Shown here: piece after piece, positions 31,403 through 35,452 of the stretch
How the letters are laid out: each line of letters opens with the position of its first letter
How positions within the stretch are numbered: position 1 is the stretch's first letter
Translations under genes and position numbers: made by a program
Notes under the pieces: generated by a model
What the model was told of the DNA's origin: nothing
Database searches by the model: none
The model's input: only the letters and a program-made list of their open reading frames with translations
Assembly: GCA_903900705.1 (NCBI GenBank)
Contig: CAIUOG010000153.1
Coordinates: forward strand, 1-35,452
Length of the DNA: 35,452 bases
Reading direction: 5' to 3'
Origin: an uncultured Acidobacteriia bacterium
GTDB lineage: Bacteria > Acidobacteriota > Terriglobia > Bryobacterales > Bryobacteraceae

Positions 31403-31434
31403 AGTTCAAAACGAGCGAACTGACGCGGGACCCC

Positions 31435-31466
31435 GAAGGGTGCCTGCACGCTCACCCTTCAGTGTA
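31435..31466 (-). promoter_or_regulatory. Candidate promoter -10 and inverted repeat before apbE
   Basis: TACACT on the minus strand at 31461-31466, followed at once by an inverted repeat with perfect 8-base arms (GAAGGGTG/CACCCTTC, 31435-31442 and 31453-31460) and a 10-base loop. The repeat would span the transcription start, so it may be an operator or a leader hairpin for the apbE-hem operon. No strong -35 was seen. Confidence 0.45.
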
Positions 31467-31513
31467 GTGGATTTCAATGATTTTTCATATTACTACCGGC
31501 GTGGTTTTTCTGC

Positions 31514-33043
31514 TCAAGCCACCTTCCGGAACCGTACCGCCTGAAACGGCAGCCCCGGGAGCGCCAGTTTCACCTTCCCGGAATGCGTCCCCGCCACCGG
31601 AGTGATCGTCATCTTCCATGGGTCAATCACGTCTGCCTGGAACTTCACCTTCTCCGGCAGCGTGAATTCCTGCTCCACCGGCTGATGGTAGTCAAGGAAG
31701 TACAGATAGTACTCTCCCGTCCTGGCCGCCCCCGGATAGTAGGCGTTCGGAATCGGCGTCAGACCCGCCTCCGCCCCGCGCAGCACTTCATGCCGCAGGA
31801 ACGCGATTCTCGGCGCGCTTTCCCCGTGCAGCGTCCCGCCCTTCGACCACCACAGCACTTCTTCCGGGTTCAGATACGTCTCGCCGTGCCCGCCGTACGC
31901 GCCTTCCACCATCGCCAGCCAGAACCGCCGCGTCATTTCCCGCGCTGAAATATTCCCCCAGCGCTGCGTGATGTTGCCCTCGTACTTGCACTCGTCGTAA
32001 ATCACCGGCTTGTGGAATGCCTCGCGCCAGCCCTGTGTCTTCGTGAAGTCGTCGTCCTGAATGCTCACGTGGGTCACCGCGGGCTTGCCGTGGTCGTACA
32101 TCACTTTGCTGTGGTGAATCGACCGCATCCGCTGATACGGATCGCTCGTCTGGACCACCCGGAAATACCGGTCAAAATCCGCTAAGTTCTTATTCCTGAA
32201 CAGATCCCACTCGTTCGCCATCGACCACCAGACGTTCCGGTACGCACCCAGCCGCGCCACCACATAGCGCAGATAACGCTCGTCCGCCTCCGCCGGCATC
32301 TTCGCAAAGCCCCAGTTGTCGTACGGGTGGAACAGAATCAGATCCGCCTCGATCCCCAGATCCCGCAGCTGCCCCACGCGCGTTTCCAGATGCTGAAAGA
32401 ATTTCGGATTCAGCCGCGTATAGTCGTTCTCCGTCCCGTTCCTCTCGAACGGATACAACGGAGGTTCCGCGCGGTTGTACGTGTACCACTTCGGAAAGAC
32501 GCACATCCGCATCTTATTAAAGGCGCGCGACGTCCGCAGCGTCCCGAGCGTCTGCGTTTCCAGCGTCTCGCCCTGATGCGTCCACGCATAACAGGTGGTT
32601 CCGAACGGCAGATAGGGCGTCCCGTCCGCATAGGCAAAGTGCCAGGTGTTGTTCACCACCACCGGACCATGGTTATTTCCCGCCGCCGGAATGGCGACAA
32701 AACGCCCCGTCTTCCCGTTCAGTTCGGCGCGGTTGCTCCGCGTCGTGAACGTCCATTCGCCTTCCGCATCCGGGGAAAATCGCAGCCGCCAGGTATTGTC
32801 GCCATCGTGGAAACCGCCCACTTCCAACACCCGGTTCTGCTGGCGGAACTCCGCGCTGAAACTGGTCTCCGTGAAGGGATTTCCCGGTACCGGGGCCGTG
32901 AAAGCCGCCTCATACAGCCCCCACTTCTCCACCTGACGGGGCAGGGTGACAGCCTGGCTGATTTGTGTCTGGCTGGTCTGTGCCTGGCCCGCGAGCGGCG
33001 CCAGCGGCGCCGCTCCGGCCAGAATTGCCTCCCGGCGTGTCAT
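31514..33043 (-). CDS. DUF5060/DUF4038 glycoside hydrolase-like exported protein
   Basis: 509 aa. A short twin-arginine-like leader (MTRREAILAGAAPLAPLAG). N-terminal DUF5060 beta-sandwich at about residues 35-120 (VEKWGLYEAAFTAPVPGNPF), then a TIM-barrel DUF4038 domain (YLPFGTTCYAWTHQ, ADLILFHPYDNWGFA). Candidate catalytic acids are E in WWSMANEWDLF and E in KPVIYDECKYEGNI. A DUF5605-like C-terminal beta domain follows (EYYLYFLDYHQPVEQEFTLP). Related proteins are putative glycosidases of plant-polysaccharide loci (GH140-like). The start overlaps the DinB-like stop as TAATG, so they are translationally coupled. The substrate is inferred from family only. Confidence 0.85.
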   Translation of the reverse strand: MTRREAILAGAAPLAPLAGQAQTSQTQISQAVTLPRQVEKWGLYEAAFTAPVPGNPFTETSFSAEFRQQNRVLEVGGFHDGDNTWRLRFSPDAEGEWTFTTRSNRAELNGKTGRFVAIPAAGNNHGPVVVNNTWHFAYADGTPYLPFGTTCYAWTHQGETLETQTLGTLRTSRAFNKMRMCVFPKWYTYNRAEPPLYPFERNGTENDYTRLNPKFFQHLETRVGQLRDLGIEADLILFHPYDNWGFAKMPAEADERYLRYVVARLGAYRNVWWSMANEWDLFRNKNLADFDRYFRVVQTSDPYQRMRSIHHSKVMYDHGKPAVTHVSIQDDDFTKTQGWREAFHKPVIYDECKYEGNITQRWGNISAREMTRRFWLAMVEGAYGGHGETYLNPEEVLWWSKGGTLHGESAPRIAFLRHEVLRGAEAGLTPIPNAYYPGAARTGEYYLYFLDYHQPVEQEFTLPEKVKFQADVIDPWKMTITPVAGTHSGKVKLALPGLPFQAVRFRKVA

Positions 33044-33561
33044 TACTTTTTGGGAGCGGAAGTCGGCGGCACAACAGCCTTCAGCCGCAGATAAACCGCC
33101 GCATAGCCGTACTCTTCCATATCGTGACCCGTGTTGTATTCCAGCAGCCCGATCCGCGTGCTCTTCATGCGCTGCCCCATCGCCGCCGCATCGTTCGCGT
33201 TCGCTTCCGTGGTGCCTTCAAACGCTGCCGTGCAGGCCTCGCTCGACGCTTTCAGCGCGCCCACAATGTCCGCCTTCGCCGTCATCTTCCCCGCATTCAC
33301 CGGCTTCATCTGCCCCGCCGCGCCGCCGCAGATTCCCGCCTGCGCATCGGCAATGTGCGCCATCAGTTCGCCGAATGAACGGATATCCGGCGTCGGTTTG
33401 TAGCCGTAAGCTTCCTCCGGCATCGCTTCGGCAGCCTTCTGCAGATTGTCGCGAACCGTGAAATAGCGGGATTTGGCTTCGGCCACATGGGCGGCCGGGA
33501 ACTGAGCCTGCAGTGCAGTTGCCGCGAGTGCGGCGGTCATAAGAAGGGATGAGATCTTCAT
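33043..33561 (-). CDS. Exported DinB-fold protein
   Basis: 172 aa with a signal peptide (MKISSLLMTAALAATALQAQ). Four-helix DinB/YfiT-like fold: SRYFTVRDNLQKAAEAMPEE, YGYKPTPDIRSFGELMAHIA and, near the end, GLLEYNTGHDMEEYGYAAVY. The histidines in MAHIADA and NTGHDMEEYG are the positions that bind a metal in the family. Most DinB-like proteins are cytoplasmic thiol transferases or of unknown role; exported forms are frequent in Acidobacteriota. Located 6 bp after the quinoprotein stop and coupled to the glycosidase-like gene. The first metal ligand is uncertain. Function is unknown. Confidence 0.85.
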   Translation of the reverse strand: MKISSLLMTAALAATALQAQFPAAHVAEAKSRYFTVRDNLQKAAEAMPEEAYGYKPTPDIRSFGELMAHIADAQAGICGGAAGQMKPVNAGKMTAKADIVGALKASSEACTAAFEGTTEANANDAAAMGQRMKSTRIGLLEYNTGHDMEEYGYAAVYLRLKAVVPPTSAPKK

Positions 33562-33567
33562 GGCTTT

Positions 33568-35452
33568 CTATTTTGACAGGCCAAACGCGTAAACGCGAGC
33601 ATCATACGTGCTCAGATAGATCCGGCCATCCGACAGCGCGATCCCGCCATAGTGATTCCAGCTGTCCACCAGATCTTTGCTTGAGTACAATTCCTTGCCC
33701 GTCTCCAGATCCAGCGCATGAATCACCGCGTGCGTCACGTCGTCGCCGCCCGAATACCGCCGCCCGGCCACCTGGCCGCCCGGTGCGTTCTGAACGCTTC
33801 TCCACGCCGCGTCCCGTTCCGCGCCTGGCTCGCCGACCTGTACTTCATTCGTCGGTCCGCCGAAACCACCGCGTCCCGGACCCCTGCCTCCCGGCGTCGG
33901 CCCACCCGCCGTAGCGGGCCCCCTGCCGCCCGCCGGCGCACCCGGCGCCATACCCGGCGCCATACCCGGTAATGGCCCGCGCATTTTATCCCGCGCCCGG
34001 TCGCCCGTCGCAATCACATAAACCACGCCATTCGCAATCACCGGCATCCCCGGCAAATCCAGATCCTGTGACATCCACGCCGGTTCCAGCACCGGATGCC
34101 CCTTCTCCGTCTTCACCTTGAACGCCATCACGCTGCCGTTCACCACCTTGCCGTAGCTCGTCCGGAACTCGCCCACCGTCGCCTTCGCCGGCGGACCCTC
34201 CATCGGCACAAACAGCCACCGCTGCCCCTTCGCGTCCACCGCCGTCGAGATCGATCCCCACACGCCCGTGAACCCGAACACCTCATCGTCATTGCCATAG
34301 CGATGCGAAACATACAGCGGCGTCCGGTGATCCGCCCCGCCCAGGTCCGACGCATCCAGCAGATAAACCACGCCTTCCTTCGCCGCTCCCGCCACCAGCG
34401 TCCACTTTTCGTACTGGAACACCGTCGGGCTCGCCACGCCCAGATCGAAGTCCTTCTTGTTCAGATAGGCCTCGTTCGCCGGCGTATACGAATCATTCAG
34501 CCGCAGATCGTGCGAAAAACCGAGGAAAGTATTGCCCCACCGCCCGCTCGCCGGGTCATAAGCTCCATCCGCCGTCTGCGTAATCATGCCGAACGGCGTC
34601 TTCACAATCCCGCCGCGCCCCCACGGGCCAGACGCCTTGCCGGTCGACGGGTAAAACGTCGCCACCGGGTGGTTCGGCTTCGTCACATCCATCGCCACAA
34701 TATTCGAAATCGCCCCGGCGCACCCACGTGAACTCGCCGTATAGATCAGGTTGTCCACCATGTTCAGGCTCCAGTTGCGCGAATACGCCTGCACAAACTC
34801 CGCCGGAGCCATCCGGTCATCCCCGTCCGCAATCCCCAGCCCGCGCAGCTTCCCGTCATTCGTCAGCACATACAAAATGCCCGACTTTTTATCGATCACC
34901 GGCGTCGCATTCAGATTGTTCGGGCAGTTCCCCGTCGCGGCCTGCGGCGGCTTCACCGCATTCGGAAACTTGCGCTCCCAGAGCAACCCGCCGCTTTCCG
35001 CGTCGATCGCATAAACATTGTTCTCGCCGCTGGCGACATAAACCACCTTCTTCGGACCCTGCTTCGTCGGCACGCCCTCCACCACCAGCGGATCCGTCAG
35101 CGTCGCGTAAAGGTTGACCTTATTGCTCTCGGCGTCGAGTTGCGACTTCCACAGCAGCTGCAGTTTCCCCACGTTGTCTTTGCCGAGCGTATTCTCCGCC
35201 CGTGCCCAGCCAGTCCGTTCCGGGTCCGCCTGCCAGGTCAGCCATTCCTTAGTGGGTGGCGCCGCCTTCGGCAGCGGCGTCTGTTTCGCCTTCTCCACAT
35301 CGCGGTCCAGCACCGCCATCACATTCTTCGCCACTTCCGGATCCGGTTTCGCCGTCCCCGCCGGAGGCATCTGCCCCATCTTCAGCACGTAGGACGTCTT
35401 CTCCCACGTGTCCACCTGCTGCGCCGTCACCCCCGTCGCATACTTCAGAACC
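33568..35452 (-). CDS. PQQ-type beta-propeller protein with N-terminal cytochrome c-like region (partial)
   Basis: Open at the window edge: the frame reads through 35452, so the N-terminus is missing; the GTG at 35430 is not the true start. The visible N-terminal part (TWEKTSYVLKMGQMPPAGTA) is the end of a cytochrome c-like domain (G-x-MPP with the heme ligand Met); CxxCH lies outside. A PQQ-enzyme-like propeller follows with repeats such as VYVASGENNVYAIDAESGGL, GVVYLLDASDLGG and VIHALDLETGKELYSS. A Pro/Gly-rich, MAPG-repeat loop lies at about 33850-33990. Likely a periplasmic quinoprotein dehydrogenase that passes electrons to cytochrome c, or a quinoprotein-like scaffold. It leads the DinB and glycosidase-like genes in one operon. 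Confidence 0.88.
   Translation of the reverse strand, partial: VLKYATGVTAQQVDTWEKTSYVLKMGQMPPAGTAKPDPEVAKNVMAVLDRDVEKAKQTPLPKAAPPTKEWLTWQADPERTGWARAENTLGKDNVGKLQLLWKSQLDAESNKVNLYATLTDPLVVEGVPTKQGPKKVVYVASGENNVYAIDAESGGLLWERKFPNAVKPPQAATGNCPNNLNATPVIDKKSGILYVLTNDGKLRGLGIADGDDRMAPAEFVQAYSRNWSLNMVDNLIYTASSRGCAGAISNIVAMDVTKPNHPVATFYPSTGKASGPWGRGGIVKTPFGMITQTADGAYDPASGRWGNTFLGFSHDLRLNDSYTPANEAYLNKKDFDLGVASPTVFQYEKWTLVAGAAKEGVVYLLDASDLGGADHRTPLYVSHRYGNDDEVFGFTGVWGSISTAVDAKGQRWLFVPMEGPPAKATVGEFRTSYGKVVNGSVMAFKVKTEKGHPVLEPAWMSQDLDLPGMPVIANGVVYVIATGDRARDKMRGPLPGMAPGMAPGAPAGGRGPATAGGPTPGGRGPGRGGFGGPTNEVQVGEPGAERDAAWRSVQNAPGGQVAGRRYSGGDDVTHAVIHALDLETGKELYSSKDLVDSWNHYGGIALSDGRIYLSTYDARVYAFGLSK

Noticed and set aside
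33850-33990. A CRISPR-like or minisatellite array
   Set aside because: Only two 12-bp units are present, and they are in frame inside a coding Gly/Pro-rich loop.
1-35452. A mobile element or prophage carrying the accessory genes
   Set aside because: No transposase, integrase, terminal repeats or tRNA attachment site was found; housekeeping genes are spread across the window.

Overview
The window looks like a chromosomal segment of an Acidobacteriota member of the Bryobacterales/Solibacter type. This is an inference from gene content: an acidobacterial-style duplicated MacB/FtsX permease (ADOP), a very large Oar-like TonB-dependent receptor with an N-terminal carboxypeptidase-regulatory domain, a VWFA-related secreted protein, a DUF5060/DUF4038 glycosidase-like protein and a cytochrome/PQQ propeller protein. 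The DNA is GC-rich and tightly packed. I saw no rRNA, tRNA, CRISPR array, insertion sequence or phage gene.

Layout. 1-1.7 kb: a decayed duplicate of a secreted protein gene, a PIN-toxin/Phd-antitoxin module with its own operator-like palindrome, then the intact secreted protein gene. 1.7-5.2 kb (minus): dnaG then rpoD, the core of the macromolecular synthesis operon. 5.2-6.5 kb (plus): a group II truncated hemoglobin and an exported alpha/beta hydrolase. 6.5-9.5 kb (minus): ribosomal protein S1 with a strong terminator, then a two-gene split chromate transporter. 9.5-12.1 kb (plus): lipA and a VWFA-related secreted protein. 12.2-17.1 kb (minus): aceE (pyruvate dehydrogenase E1) with a promoter and terminator, a small secreted HExxH protein and a dicarboxylate/glutamate-type symporter. 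17.2-18.0 kb (plus): a zinc-ribbon peptide and a secreted unknown. 18.0-24.4 kb (minus): a TonB receptor, ADOP permease and alkyltransferase-like operon with overlapping or nearly abutting genes. 24.4-26.2 kb (plus): a class A beta-lactamase-like protein without the usual deacylation glutamate, abutting a SAM methyltransferase. 26.1-28.0 kb (minus): an exported M20-type amidohydrolase and a decayed second PIN toxin. 28.0-31.4 kb (minus): apbE-hemE-hemG (flavinylation and heme synthesis). 31.5-35.4 kb (minus): a glycosidase-like protein, an exported DinB-fold protein and a PQQ-propeller protein cut by the window end.

Functional threads. LipA makes the lipoyl cofactor used by the E2 partner of AceE, although no E2 or E3 gene is present. 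The oxygen-dependent HemG/HemY-type oxidase, truncated hemoglobin, ApbE and PQQ/cytochrome protein point to an aerobic respiratory life. The TonB receptor, ADOP, glycosidase-like protein and exported hydrolases fit an organism that feeds on polymers or oligomers. Most of the window is ordinary chromosome. The items most worth a second look are the beta-lactamase-like protein lacking Glu166, the two PIN-toxin loci (one intact beside a gene duplication, one decayed), several starts without Shine-Dalgarno sequences that have a -10-like hexamer 5-7 nt upstream, and the leader hairpins before the split chrA and the HExxH gene. I did not find convincing evidence of an entirely new multi-gene system.
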